A DNA stretch of 64,000 nt from Candidatus Woesearchaeota archaeon. GTDB taxonomy: Archaea; Nanobdellota; Nanobdellia; Woesearchaeales; GW2011-AR4. Under the pieces are notes generated by a model. It was given only the letters and a program-made list of their open reading frames with translations, ran no database searches and was not told where the DNA came from. A program made the position numbers and the translations under genes. The stretch covers positions 1 through 64,000 of the forward strand of contig JACOZN010000005.1 in assembly GCA_016181305.1 (NCBI GenBank), written 5' to 3'. Of this stretch, positions 28,904-39,201 are shown in pieces (the first letter of the stretch is position 1; every line of letters starts with the position of its first letter).

Positions 28904-29806
28904 TTGCTGAAAATGGGAGTGGCAACAAGCGAGCAGCATCTAAGCCTAAACAGGAGGCTGGCGCAGGAATCGAACAGGCTTGTGAAAAGGTTCAGCAACA
29001 AAAGCTATTCAAAAATTGAAAAAATCCACAAGCTGCTGCCGAGGCGCGACATATCAGTTGAAAGAAAAAAGGAGCTTCTGGCTAAAAAGCTCCATAATGC
29101 GGTTGTTGCTGCATTTTCAATCGACAAGGGTAAGTTCAATAAATCAAGCCTTGAAGCGCTGAAAAGAAGAATTTCAGCCATTAGGGAGATGACAGGCAGG
29201 CTGAGGGGCATAAATTATTATATTGAAACTTCGCTTTTAGATGATTTGAATGTCCCGATTAAAAAAAAGGGAAGTGCCGGATTAAGGCTGCAGGGAAGCC
29301 TTGCAAGGGACGAGATTGAAGCGCTTGAGTACGCAGCCTATAAGCTGATAGAAGGCGCTGCAATGCTGGACAAAAGGCTGCTGGACAAATACTCGCGGAA
29401 AAAGAGCATAATCCTAAAAAAGCAGAAGATGAAAACCAAAGACTTGGAGTTTGTGCTGGGAAAGGAATCTGCTGCCCTGGAGCACCTCGAGGCAAAACTG
29501 CCTCCGCCGAGGGCAATTGGCATGGCTTTGTTAAAAGAGCCGGCATTCACGCACTGGGCTGCAAGGGTGTTCGCCCTTTTGTCGTATTTTGAGCATATGC
29601 ACCATAAGGAAAGGGGAATTTTAAGCGGGCTTAAAAAAAGAAAATCGGCAAAAAGGGCTATAAACAGAAAAATAGCCCATTTGATAAGGGAAAAATCAGA
29701 GCTGCTTGGGCTGATGCAGGAAAAGGCAGCCTCTATGGAAAAATTAAGATTGGATGGTGCAGCTAAAAGAGAGCTGCATAAATTTACTGCTGCAATAAGG
29801 CTTTGA
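28904..29806 (+). CDS. Hypothetical helical basic protein
   Basis: 300 aa, K/R-rich. Confidence 0.55.
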   Translation: MLKMGVATSEQHLSLNRRLAQESNRLVKRFSNKSYSKIEKIHKLLPRRDISVERKKELLAKKLHNAVVAAFSIDKGKFNKSSLEALKRRISAIREMTGRLRGINYYIETSLLDDLNVPIKKKGSAGLRLQGSLARDEIEALEYAAYKLIEGAAMLDKRLLDKYSRKKSIILKKQKMKTKDLEFVLGKESAALEHLEAKLPPPRAIGMALLKEPAFTHWAARVFALLSYFEHMHHKERGILSGLKKRKSAKRAINRKIAHLIREKSELLGLMQEKAASMEKLRLDGAAKRELHKFTAAIRL

Positions 29807-29809
29807 GGC

Positions 29810-30388
29810 TTGGAAATGGAACATGAAAAAACCGAAAGGACGAAGGAGGAAACAGCCATAGTGCTTGATTTCCTCCCCAACGGCTATCATTACGACGAAA
29901 GGCCGATGTACATGAAGACTCCGATAGCCCAAGCCATAGGCAAGGAGTATTTTGTGCTCCTGGAGCTCGTGCCGAAGAAAGGCATTCATCTCCAGCCTTT
30001 TGAAGAAGTGTATATAGGGGACGGCAAAAGGGACAAGATACACCATATAGTTGGCAAAATGAGCGTTGCAAAGCTCACAGCAACCGCAAAATCCGAGCTG
30101 GACTTTGTGATAAAAGACATAATCAAAAAAAACGAGAAGAAGTTTATAGAGTTTTTTAACAGGGCGCAGCCGTTAAGCACAAGGATGCACCAGCTTGAGC
30201 TGCTGCCCGGGCTCGGGAAAAAGCACATGTGGCAGATAATAGAGGCAAGGCGCGATAAGCCCTTCGAGGATTTTTCAGACCTGAAAAACAGGGTGAAGCT
30301 GATGCCCGATCCTGAAAAAACCATTATCAAGAGGATCCTGCAGGAGCTGGAAGGCTCTGAAAAGCACAGGATTTTTGTCGAAGCATGA
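29810..30388 (+). CDS. DUF655 family protein
   Basis: AIVLDFLPNGYHYDERPMYMKTPIAQAIG...LELLPGLGKKHMWQIIEAR (HhH). Confidence 0.92.
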   Translation: MEMEHEKTERTKEETAIVLDFLPNGYHYDERPMYMKTPIAQAIGKEYFVLLELVPKKGIHLQPFEEVYIGDGKRDKIHHIVGKMSVAKLTATAKSELDFVIKDIIKKNEKKFIEFFNRAQPLSTRMHQLELLPGLGKKHMWQIIEARRDKPFEDFSDLKNRVKLMPDPEKTIIKRILQELEGSEKHRIFVEA

Positions 30389-30395
30389 TTACGGC

Positions 30396-31016
30396 ATGCA
30401 AAACAGCATAAAATTCTGGAGGATAAGCACTTCTGAAAAGGAGCTGAAAGACCTTCTGAAGGCATGGATTGCGGTTTCAATAGCGTTTGCAATAGCCATG
30501 AGGGGCTCGTCGCTTTTTTCGGCTGATTTTTATTTTAAATTTGTCGTCTCAGCCATGACTGTCGGCGCTGGATTCCTTCTTCACGAGCTTGGCCATAAGA
30601 TTGCGGCTCAAAGATATGGCTGCTTTGCCGAATTCAGGTCATTCGACAACATGCTAATCCTTGCCGTTGCCATGTCATTTTTCCGGGTAATATTTGCAGC
30701 TCCTGGCGCCGTTATGATATCCGGAAGGGTAAACGCAAGAAAAAACGGCGTGATATCCGCTGCAGGGCCTGCCGTAAACCTGATATTGGCTTTGGCTTTT
30801 GCATCATTTTACTTTGCCCCCCTGCCGGGCCTGCTTAAATCCGTGGCATCTTACGGCTTTGTGATAAATACATGGCTTGCCCTGTTCAACATGATTCCTT
30901 TCTGGCTCTTTGACGGCTACAAGATATTTAAATGGAGCAGGTTAGCCTACTTTTCCATAGTCGGCATTGCCCTCGCCTTTATGGTCTCCCAGCAATTTAT
31001 CCTCTTAAAGGCATGA
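30396..31016 (+). CDS. Site-2-protease (M50)-like membrane metallopeptidase
   Basis: LLHELGHKIAAQ HExxH in TM context; NMIPFWLFDGYKIFKWS. Confidence 0.85.
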   Translation: MQNSIKFWRISTSEKELKDLLKAWIAVSIAFAIAMRGSSLFSADFYFKFVVSAMTVGAGFLLHELGHKIAAQRYGCFAEFRSFDNMLILAVAMSFFRVIFAAPGAVMISGRVNARKNGVISAAGPAVNLILALAFASFYFAPLPGLLKSVASYGFVINTWLALFNMIPFWLFDGYKIFKWSRLAYFSIVGIALAFMVSQQFILLKA

Positions 31017-31159
31017 AAATGAAGCACAGCAGCCCAAAATGCCCAAACTGCGGAAGAAAACTGACGGAGAGCGAGCTTTACTGCTATTTTTGCGAGATGA
31101 GCCTGCCGGAGCCCGCTGAGAAAATCAGGAAAAAAGATGGAAATTCAGTGCCAAAATAA
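31013..31159 (+). CDS. Small zinc-ribbon protein
   Basis: CPNCGRKLTESELYCYFCEMSLPEPAEKIRKKDG. Confidence 0.55.
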   Translation: MKMKHSSPKCPNCGRKLTESELYCYFCEMSLPEPAEKIRKKDGNSVPK

Positions 31160-31386
31160 AAAATAAATTTTGGGCAAATTCAAAAACAAAAAAATTTTAA
31201 GAACACGAAGAAAATTTTATCGTCGAGGAATCCAATCCAAAGAATTTTTGGCGTAAGAATATCGGGAAAAAATGCAAAAAAATCATAAAAATTGTCGTCG
31301 GAAAAAACAAAAAAAGAAAAGATTTAAATACTACCTTTATAATTTATTTTAAATTGAAAAGAGGATTTTCAAACCGTGAATTTAAA

Positions 31387-31782
31387 ATGAGCGAATTTGG
31401 ATTGCACGTTACAATCGATGCATCAAGGTGCAACAAACAGAAGCTGATTTCAGTGCCCTTGGTGTATGATGTTCTAGACAACTTGCCTGCAAGGATAGGA
31501 ATGACAAAGATGACTCTGCCCTATGTGGTAAAATGGCTGGATAAGTTCTCGGAAGGAACTCCGGGCATTTCCGGGTTTGTCATGATTGCAGAAAGCCACA
31601 TAAGCATCCACACATTCCCCGACCAGGATTACGTGTTCATGGACATATTCTCGTGCAAGGAGTTTGACGCTGAGAAGGCAATAAGCTACCTTGTGAGGGC
31701 TTTTGAAGCCAAAAAATACGAAAAGCATGTCCTGAAGAGGGGCATGGACTTCCCGAGAAAGGTAATTTTAAGCCAGATGTAA
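31387..31782 (+). CDS. speD: S-adenosylmethionine decarboxylase-like proenzyme
   Basis: GISGFVMIAESHISIHTFPDQDYVFMDIFSCKEFD; ESHISIHT and cysteine motifs. Confidence 0.88.
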   Translation: MSEFGLHVTIDASRCNKQKLISVPLVYDVLDNLPARIGMTKMTLPYVVKWLDKFSEGTPGISGFVMIAESHISIHTFPDQDYVFMDIFSCKEFDAEKAISYLVRAFEAKKYEKHVLKRGMDFPRKVILSQM

Positions 31783-31863
31783 TCGAGTTTCCAGTTCTTA
31801 ATCGGGATTTTTCCAATAACTTCAACAGAAGATTTTTATTCCGCTGGCTCTAACTACCCAATC

Positions 31864-32736
31864 ATGGCTAGAAATCCAATACACAATAAACTCAAAATCG
31901 GGCTTGTTCAGGCAAAAGTAAGCGATAAAGTTGATTCTAACCTGTCAAAGACGGCAAAGCTTGTCAGCCATGCGGCAAGAAAGGGGGCATCAATAGTCTG
32001 CCTTCAGGAGCTTTTTGCAACGCCTTATTTCTGCCAGCAGGAGAGAAAAGAATTGTTCAGGATGGCAGAGAAAATCCCGGGCAAAATCTCAAAATTCCTC
32101 TCAAAAACCGCAAAAACGAATAAAGTTGCATTGGTTGGCGGCTCTATTTTCGAAAAAGGCGAAGACAACAAATACTATAACACCTCCCTAATACTTGACG
32201 ACAAGGGAAATTTAATTGGAAAATACCGCAAGGTTCACATTCCTCACGATCCCGGCTATTACGAGCAGTATTATTTTAGTTCCGGCAATCTTGGCTATGT
32301 GCAGGCAGATTTCAACAATGTCAGGCTAGCGCCTTTGATATGTTATGACCAATGGTATCCTGAAGCAGCGAGAATAAATGCCCTAAGGGGGGCATCTGTC
32401 ATTTTCTACCCAACTGCCATAGGCTGGACTGCTGACATGAAAGAAAACGAGCCATTTTCAGCTGAAAGGTGGCAAAACTCGATGTGCGGGCACGCCTCAA
32501 TGAACGGCGTTTACGTAGCTGCTGCAAACAGGGTTGGCAAGGAGGGTGGCATAGATTTTTGGGGCGGTTCTTTTGTAACAGACCCATTTGGAGAGATTAT
32601 TAAGAGAGCCAGCAGCTCTAAAGAAGAAGTTTTAATTGCCGAAATTGATTTAGGCAAAGTTGCAAGCTCTCAGGAAGGATGGGGTTTTCTTGAAAACAGA
32701 AAGCCCATGACTTACAGGGAATTATACGAAATCTGA
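31864..32736 (+). CDS. aguB: N-carbamoylputrescine amidase
   Basis: Nitrilase-family GLVQAKV...CLQELFATPYFCQ...KYRKVHIP...LICYDQWYPEAAR; adjacent to aguA. Confidence 0.9.
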   Translation: MARNPIHNKLKIGLVQAKVSDKVDSNLSKTAKLVSHAARKGASIVCLQELFATPYFCQQERKELFRMAEKIPGKISKFLSKTAKTNKVALVGGSIFEKGEDNKYYNTSLILDDKGNLIGKYRKVHIPHDPGYYEQYYFSSGNLGYVQADFNNVRLAPLICYDQWYPEAARINALRGASVIFYPTAIGWTADMKENEPFSAERWQNSMCGHASMNGVYVAAANRVGKEGGIDFWGGSFVTDPFGEIIKRASSSKEEVLIAEIDLGKVASSQEGWGFLENRKPMTYRELYEI

Positions 32737-32746
32737 TATTAATCTC

Positions 32747-33787
32747 ATGAATTCTCCAAAAGAACTCGGCTTTAGGATGCCTGCGGAATGGGAACCACAA
32801 GAAGCAATCTGGCTTGCATGGCCTCACAACAAGGACACATGGCCAGCTGAAATGCTTATGGAAGTTGAGGATTCCTATGCCAAATTTGTCAAAGTTTTGC
32901 ATACCGGGCAGAAAGTTAAGATTTTGGTTGGCAATCACGATTCTGAATTAAAAGTTAGGGAAAAGCTAAACCAAGCAGGGATAAACCTTTCCCAAATCAT
33001 CCTTTACCAAATTGGCAATCAAGATGCTTGGATTAGGGACTATGGACCGACTTTTGTGGTAAACAACAAAGAAAACAAGCTTGCAATGGTTAAATGGGTA
33101 TTCAATGCATGGGGCGACAAGTACGATGATTTAAAGCCGGACAATGGAATTCCCTATGAAATGAATAAAATAATGAAATTGCCTCTTTTTGAGCCAGGAA
33201 TTGTCTTGGAAGGCGGCTCTATAGAAGCCAATGGCTCTGGGACATTGCTAACAACTGAGCAGTGCCTTTTAAGCAAAAATAGAAATTCAAATCTAAAGAA
33301 AGATGAAATTGAAAAGTATCTCAAAGACTACCTTAATGTTTCCAATATTTTATGGCTCAGGGAAGGGATTGCAGGAGACGACACTGATGGGCATATAGAC
33401 GACATTGCAAGATTTGTAAACCAAAATACAGTGGTTTGCGCCTTTGAAGAAAACGAAAATGATGAAAATCACAGCATTTTACTTGAAAATTATAAGCTGT
33501 TGAGCCAAATGAGAGATGAAAGAGGCAATAAGCTGAATATCATAAAGCTCCCTATGCCTGGCTTTGTTGGAGATGATGAAAGAAGGTATCCGGCAAGCTA
33601 CACAAACTTCTACATTGGCAATGAAGCAGTTGTTGTGTCGATTTTTGGGCATGAGAATGACAGCAAAGCGCTTGAAATACTGCAAAAGCTTTTTCCAAAT
33701 AGAAAAGTCGTTGGTGTAAACTGCAAAGCTATGGCGTATGGATTTGGAGCATTGCATTGTGTAAGCCAGCAGGAACCAAAAATTTAG
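32747..33787 (+). CDS. aguA: Agmatine deiminase
   Basis: GFRMPAEWEPQEAIWLAWPHNKDTWP...DAWIRDYGPTFVV...GDDTDGHIDDIARF. Confidence 0.95.
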   Translation: MNSPKELGFRMPAEWEPQEAIWLAWPHNKDTWPAEMLMEVEDSYAKFVKVLHTGQKVKILVGNHDSELKVREKLNQAGINLSQIILYQIGNQDAWIRDYGPTFVVNNKENKLAMVKWVFNAWGDKYDDLKPDNGIPYEMNKIMKLPLFEPGIVLEGGSIEANGSGTLLTTEQCLLSKNRNSNLKKDEIEKYLKDYLNVSNILWLREGIAGDDTDGHIDDIARFVNQNTVVCAFEENENDENHSILLENYKLLSQMRDERGNKLNIIKLPMPGFVGDDERRYPASYTNFYIGNEAVVVSIFGHENDSKALEILQKLFPNRKVVGVNCKAMAYGFGALHCVSQQEPKI

Positions 33788-33802
33788 ATAGTTAAAATTT
33801 TC

Positions 33803-34990
33803 CTAGTAAATAACTTTTGCTTCTGCCTTTAATGGCTTCAGCAACCCAGCTTCCTGCCTCAAAATGTCTGCCATGTCGGTTTTCTCCCATGTGAAGTCGG
33901 GGTCTTCCCTTCCGAAATGTCCGTAAGCTGCAGTTTTCCTGTAAATCGGCCTTCGCAGATTTAAATGCTCAATTATCCACTTTGGAGTCAGCTTGAAGTG
34001 CTTCTTGGCAAGCTCGACAATTTTTGCCTCAGGAATCTTGTTGGTGCCGAAAGTATCTATGTTTATTGATGTTGGCTGCGCTATCCCTATGGCATAAGAC
34101 AGCTGTACCTCGCACCTGTCGGCAAGCCCTGCCGCTACAATGTTTTTTGCAACATACCTTGCGGCATAAGCTCCGCTCCTGTCAACTTTGCTTGGGTCTT
34201 TGCCTGAGAAAGCCCCTCCGCCATGCCTTCCAACCCCGCCATAAGTGTCAGCAATTATCTTTCTTCCTGTAACTCCCGAATCCCCCTCAGGCCCTCCAAT
34301 GACAAACTTGCCTGTCGCATTTATGTAAATCTTGGTTTCATTGTCAATCCATCTGCCGCACACGGGCTTGATAACCTTGTCAGTAATCTCTTCCCTCAGC
34401 TCGTCTTCGCTTATCTTGTCCAGGTGCTGTTGCGCGATAACCACCGCGCTAAGCCTTTTTGGCACATTATCATGATATTCAACGCTGACTTGCGACTTGC
34501 CGTCAGGGCCCAAATCCGGAATAATCCCCCTTTTCCTTATCTCAGCGAGCTTCATTGTAAGCTTATGCGCAAGCATGATTGGCAGCGGCATTAGCTCGGG
34601 CGTTTCGTTGCATGCAAATCCGTACATCATTCCCTGGTCGCCTGCGCCTTCCTTGTCAACGCCTTGGGAAATATCCGGAGACTGCCCATGTATGCTTACA
34701 AGCACTCCCGCATCTTCGCAGTCTATCCCGAATTGGGGGTTTGTATAGCCGATCTCTCGTAAGGCTCTTCTTGCAATGCCCTGCACATCTGCGTATCCCC
34801 TGCTTGTGATTTCACCTGCAACAACTACCAATCCTGTTGTTGTAAGGCATTCAACTGCAACCCTGGAATAAGGGTCTTGCACATACAGGTTATCGAGAAT
34901 AGCATCGCTTATCTGGTCGCAAATCTTGTCAGGATGCCCCTCTGTAACAGATTCACTGGTAACATATGTTATATTCGCCAATTTTACCAC
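33803..34990 (-). CDS. metK: S-adenosylmethionine synthetase, bacterial MetK type
   Basis: [23 protein letters not shown]...[16 protein letters not shown]...[32 protein letters not shown]...YGHFGR. Confidence 0.97.
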   Translation of the reverse strand: MVKLANITYVTSESVTEGHPDKICDQISDAILDNLYVQDPYSRVAVECLTTTGLVVVAGEITSRGYADVQGIARRALREIGYTNPQFGIDCEDAGVLVSIHGQSPDISQGVDKEGAGDQGMMYGFACNETPELMPLPIMLAHKLTMKLAEIRKRGIIPDLGPDGKSQVSVEYHDNVPKRLSAVVIAQQHLDKISEDELREEITDKVIKPVCGRWIDNETKIYINATGKFVIGGPEGDSGVTGRKIIADTYGGVGRHGGGAFSGKDPSKVDRSGAYAARYVAKNIVAAGLADRCEVQLSYAIGIAQPTSINIDTFGTNKIPEAKIVELAKKHFKLTPKWIIEHLNLRRPIYRKTAAYGHFGREDPDFTWEKTDMADILRQEAGLLKPLKAEAKVIY

Positions 34991-35128
34991 CTCGCATCAA
35001 AGAATGTCATTATTGGACGTATTCCGGCTCTGTTTATAAAAACTTTTGTGAAAGAAATATTCCAAAAGGAATAATTTTAAATATAAGTTAGTAATCCTGA
35101 ATAAGCGTGCGAAGGGGGCTTTGCTGGA

Positions 35129-35674
35129 ATGACTTACGAGCTTGAAGAAATCAGGAAAATCAGGAAAAAGCTTGGCATGACTCAGACAGAGCTGGCTAAC
35201 CGCGCAGGAGTTTCCCAGTCGCTTATTGCAAAGATAGAGAGCGGAAAGATTGACCCCACTTATACAAAAACAAAGAAGATATTTGCCGCATTAAGCGAGC
35301 TGGAGAAAAAGGAAGAGGTAAAAGCGGAGCAGCTGATGGCAAGCAGGATTATAAGCGTTGAATCGGGAACCCCAATCAAAGAAGCAATCGGCAAGATGAA
35401 AAAATCCCAAATCTCGCAGCTTCCTGTCATAGACGGCCATAAATTGGTGGGCTTGGTGTCAGAATCAATAATACTTGAGGCTTTGCTTAACCAAAAAGGC
35501 AGTGAAGTCAGGGATGTAATGCAGGAAGCCCCCCCAATAGTGTCAAAAACAACCTCCATGCAGGTAGTTTCAAACCTTTTGAAGTACTACCCAATGATTT
35601 TGGTGTCAGAAGGAGGCAGGCTTATTGGATTGATAACAAAGAGCGATTTATTGGGGAAGCTGTATAAGGGTTGA
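35129..35674 (+). CDS. HTH (Xre-type) + tandem CBS domain regulator
   Basis: LGMTQTELANRAGVSQSLIAKIESGKIDPTYTK plus two CBS-like repeats. Confidence 0.9.
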   Translation: MTYELEEIRKIRKKLGMTQTELANRAGVSQSLIAKIESGKIDPTYTKTKKIFAALSELEKKEEVKAEQLMASRIISVESGTPIKEAIGKMKKSQISQLPVIDGHKLVGLVSESIILEALLNQKGSEVRDVMQEAPPIVSKTTSMQVVSNLLKYYPMILVSEGGRLIGLITKSDLLGKLYKG

Positions 35675-35682
35675 AATGATTA

Positions 35683-36453
35683 ATGGCTGACACAGAGTAC
35701 AAAAAGCATAAGAGGACACTGGATAAAATTCTTGCTGTAGAGGAACTGCCAACTCACCAGGAAGTTCTGGAATTGGAATCATTTGAAGACAGCAACCATA
35801 TAACTAATCCTCAATTGAACGTTAGGTTGTTTGGAGCGCCAAAACTCTTCCCTGTTGCATTGTTGCAGGGAAAGGATACGCTGCTTTGGAGAGAGCGTAT
35901 TTACAATATAGAAACAGTTGAATTTGTGGACGCTTTAGCCCGAGAAATAGCGGAATTGAACTTAGATGGCGAGTATCTCGAAGTAGCTGCTGGCAGAGGC
36001 AAGCTAAGCTATTGGCTAAGGCAGAAAGGCATACCAATAAGGGCTACGGATCTTGTTCCGATATCTGAATACGTTGAGCAGCTGGAAGCCTGCTTATCTC
36101 TTAGTAAATACTCCCCTGCATTTGTCTTAACATCTTGGCTTCCACAACAATGTGGATTGCAAAAAAGAGTAGTGGAGACTGAATCCGTAAGGGCTTATAT
36201 AGATATTAGAGGAGACTATCCGGGGATATCCATAGATGATTCAGGAATAAAAGCTTTTACAGAGATGGATTTGGCATCCTTTCTGGTAAAAAATGGGAAA
36301 AAAGACTCTTTCATATTTGAAAATAGAAAAACCAGATGGCATGTAACTACTCCAAAAAAACTCGCAAAATTAGCCTCACCAGCAGCTAAATTCCCTTATA
36401 AAAGAGATGAGGAACCTTATACTAAGCGTGTTTGGGTATGGAAGCGCACTTGA
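35683..36453 (+). CDS. Hypothetical protein, possible methyltransferase fold
   Basis: GEYLEVAAGRGKLSYWLRQKGIPIRATDLVPISEYVEQLE. Confidence 0.5.
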   Translation: MADTEYKKHKRTLDKILAVEELPTHQEVLELESFEDSNHITNPQLNVRLFGAPKLFPVALLQGKDTLLWRERIYNIETVEFVDALAREIAELNLDGEYLEVAAGRGKLSYWLRQKGIPIRATDLVPISEYVEQLEACLSLSKYSPAFVLTSWLPQQCGLQKRVVETESVRAYIDIRGDYPGISIDDSGIKAFTEMDLASFLVKNGKKDSFIFENRKTRWHVTTPKKLAKLASPAAKFPYKRDEEPYTKRVWVWKRT

Positions 36454-36460
36454 TATTTTA

Positions 36461-37183
36461 TTATACCATCTGCCTTAACTTACCCACCTTCCCAAACCCA
36501 TAAACCTCGTCTTCCACAACATAAACCTCAAAATTGTCCAAGTTCTGCTTGAGGAAAGGGCTCAATATAATATCGCGAAGCAGGTTAGTTCCTTCAATCA
36601 TGGTGTTAAAAGAGGGCTGCGCTATCAGGCACTTGCCTTTGTACCTGCCCTTCAGGAAGCATTTAACCTTCTCAACTCTGGCGCCTTCTTTTAGAGACAC
36701 GGCAGGATGCTCATGCCCGATTATAATAGTAGAAGCCCCCTTTAGGGTTTTCTTGTCTGGAATCTTGTCACCATGTGTTACGAGCACGTTTCCAATAATT
36801 ACATTATCAACAACCTTAACATTCCTTTTCTTAGCTATAGGTCCTAGTATAGTATCATGATTGCCCTTAACAAGCACTATTTCTTGGCAGTGTTTTGCCA
36901 GCAAATCGAGAAACTTAAGCGTATTGCGCCACTCCTGCTCCGATATTGTGCCAAACTCATGCTTCAAGTCGCCATTAATAACTATAGTTTTGATTGTTTT
37001 GCCCTTTAAAGCCTTAAATATGCTACCCATTTTTTTAACCATCTCATCAAACTGCAGCCTTGGCACAAGAATGCCTTGCTTGTTCAGCGCCTCTTCATAG
37101 CCTATATGGGCATCGGCTATTACAAGGGTTGAGTCAAAATACAATGCCAGGTCAACTATTTCGATATTAGGCAGTATCTTCAT
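36461..37183 (-). CDS. Metallophosphoesterase (archaeal ICC-like)
   Basis: VIADAHIGYE...VINGDLKHEFG...VKGNHDTILG...VTHGDKIP...IIGHEHPA. Confidence 0.92.
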   Translation of the reverse strand: MKILPNIEIVDLALYFDSTLVIADAHIGYEEALNKQGILVPRLQFDEMVKKMGSIFKALKGKTIKTIVINGDLKHEFGTISEQEWRNTLKFLDLLAKHCQEIVLVKGNHDTILGPIAKKRNVKVVDNVIIGNVLVTHGDKIPDKKTLKGASTIIIGHEHPAVSLKEGARVEKVKCFLKGRYKGKCLIAQPSFNTMIEGTNLLRDIILSPFLKQNLDNFEVYVVEDEVYGFGKVGKLRQMV

Positions 37184-37259
37184 ATGCTAAAGAGATACAG
37201 GCAACTATAAATAGTTTAAGATGATAAAAAATAAAGAAAAAGAAAAAAATAAAGCCTGA

Positions 37260-37625
37260 TTAGGCTGTTTCGCCTTTTGCTAGGTCCCAGACTTGCTTCA
37301 GTGCCACAACTATAGTTGCAGGCACAACGAAAGCAAGGATGCTGTTAAAGATTCCCTGCATATACTGGCCTATTACCTTAACTTCCTCCCAGCCCTTAAT
37401 CTGGTCACCGGCAGCATAAGCCACGATTACTATAGAAACAGCTACTAGCAAAAACTCCTTGGTTTCTTTTCCTGACACGTTCAGGAAACCGACAACCAAA
37501 CCAAGCACAACAAGCAATGACTGAAGCCATACTGTTGCATTGCCTAGTTTAGAGGCTGCCAAGCCAAGCACTACTGCTACAATCACTCCAATAATAAAGG
37601 AATAATTGCCTATTTGTTTCTCCAT
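37260..37625 (-). CDS. Small 4-TM membrane protein, paralogue of 37971..38312
   Basis: IGNYSFIIGVIVAVVLG...LVVLGLVVGFLNVSGKETKEFLLVAVSI...VVPATIVVALKQVW. Confidence 0.65.
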   Translation of the reverse strand: MEKQIGNYSFIIGVIVAVVLGLAASKLGNATVWLQSLLVVLGLVVGFLNVSGKETKEFLLVAVSIVIVAYAAGDQIKGWEEVKVIGQYMQGIFNSILAFVVPATIVVALKQVWDLAKGETA

Positions 37626-37672
37626 CTAGTTTCACCTCCTAGTGTGAACTAAAGCCCGAAGCTTCTCCGAGC

Positions 37673-37695
37673 CCTTAAGCGCTAGGCGCTTAAGG
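37673..37695. promoter_or_regulatory. Perfect 10-bp-arm inverted repeat CCTTAAGCGC-TAG-GCGCTTAAGG in the 5' region of the 37260..37625 gene
   Basis: Read directly. Confidence 0.6.
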
Positions 37696-37970
37696 TATAT
37701 ATCTTGAGAATACCCATATATAAAGCTTTCGCAAAACATTAATTTTTAAAAGTTCAATTCTGGCTTTTCTATCTTAAAAAACCATAAAACAGCTTGTTTT
37801 TAATGAATGCAGGCTTATTATTACTTGTTTTTTACCGGATAGTGAAGAATACTAAAAGGTGACTCTCAAATAAAATACCCTATTTTGTTTCCATAAAGCA
37901 AAATTTAAATATAAGTTCAATTATATTGTTTCAAAGGGATTTAAAGATTGGAGGTGGAGGATTAAAAATG

Positions 37971-38312
37971 GCAGCAAAGATAGGGCAATGGGCATTTATA
38001 GTTGGTGTGATACTTGCCGTAATATTCGGCTTTCTAAAAGCAGGAAACTGGGCAGGCATTGTTACACTGATATTGGTGGTGGCAGGGCTCGTAGTTGGGT
38101 TCCTGAATGTTACCGAGAAGGAGACAACCCCTTTTTTGGTGGCGTCAATAGCCTTGATGGCGACAAGCGCTGCGAATCTTGAGGTTATAAACGATATGGT
38201 GCCAAATGTCGGCACATGGCTCCAGAACATTGTAGGGAATTTTGCAGTTTTGATTGCACCGGCAGCTGTTGTAGTTGCGCTGAAGGCTGTTTATTCCTTG
38301 GCACAGGACTAA
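37971..38312 (+). CDS. Small 4-TM membrane protein, paralogue of 37260..37625
   Basis: MAAKIGQWAFIVGVILAVIFG...LVVAGLVVGFLNVTEKETTPFLVASIAL...APAAVVVALKAVY; start after GGAGGTGGAGG. Confidence 0.65.
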   Translation, partial: AAKIGQWAFIVGVILAVIFGFLKAGNWAGIVTLILVVAGLVVGFLNVTEKETTPFLVASIALMATSAANLEVINDMVPNVGTWLQNIVGNFAVLIAPAAVVVALKAVYSLAQD

Positions 38313-38408
38313 AGCCTTTTTCTTTTTTATTTTCTTTTTTCTTATCTTATATTGTGCAGCAGCTTAGGCTGCCAAATATATTTAAACTGGTCCAAAATTC
38401 TTATCAAA

Positions 38409-39116
38409 ATGAAAAATGCGCTGTACATGAATGACTCGTACATGAAAGAGTTCGAGGCTGTTGTTGAAAGCATCAAGGATGGCAAATACATAGTTCTTGA
38501 TAAGACTGCCTTTTACCCAAGCGGAGGCGGACAACCTAATGATACTGGAGTCATGGTGTGCAATAATGAAGAATACCCTGTTGTTTATGTAGGCAAGTTC
38601 TCTGGGGTTATAAGCCATGAGGTTGGCAAGACTGGCTTGAAAGAAGGCGACAAGGTTATTGGGAAGATCGACTGGGACAGAAGGTACAGGCTTATGAGAA
38701 TGCACACTGCTGCCCATATAATAGATGCTGTGCTTTACAATGGGGCAGGGGCTTTATGCACAGGCAACCAGCTTGGAACCGACAAGTCACGAATTGACTT
38801 TTCGCTTGATGTTCTGGACAGGGACAAAATCCAGCAATACGTTGACATATCCAATAGGTGGGTTAATAAGGCAATTGATGTGAAGATTTACTCTTTGCCA
38901 AGGGAAGAAGCTTTGAAAATCCCGGGCATTGTTAAGCTTGCAGGAGCAATGCCGCCTGAGGTTACAGAGCTCAGGATTGTCGAGATTCCGGGCATTGACA
39001 TACAGGCAGACGGCGGAACACAAGTCAAAAATACCTCTGAGATAGGGGAAATAAGCCTTGTGTCTGTTGAGAACAAGGGCAAGAATAACAGGAGGATGTA
39101 TTATACTATAAGCTAA
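38409..39116 (+). CDS. alaX: Alanyl-tRNA editing protein AlaX
   Basis: LDKTAFYPSGGGQPNDTG...RMHTAAHIIDAVLY (HxxxH). Confidence 0.93.
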   Translation: MKNALYMNDSYMKEFEAVVESIKDGKYIVLDKTAFYPSGGGQPNDTGVMVCNNEEYPVVYVGKFSGVISHEVGKTGLKEGDKVIGKIDWDRRYRLMRMHTAAHIIDAVLYNGAGALCTGNQLGTDKSRIDFSLDVLDRDKIQQYVDISNRWVNKAIDVKIYSLPREEALKIPGIVKLAGAMPPEVTELRIVEIPGIDIQADGGTQVKNTSEIGEISLVSVENKGKNNRRMYYTIS

Positions 39117-39201
39117 TTCTCTACATTCCAGTAGTGACAAAATAGAAAGATTTATAAAGAGAGAAATTTATTGGTTTTAGTGTTATTTGTGGGTGGGTTA
39201 A

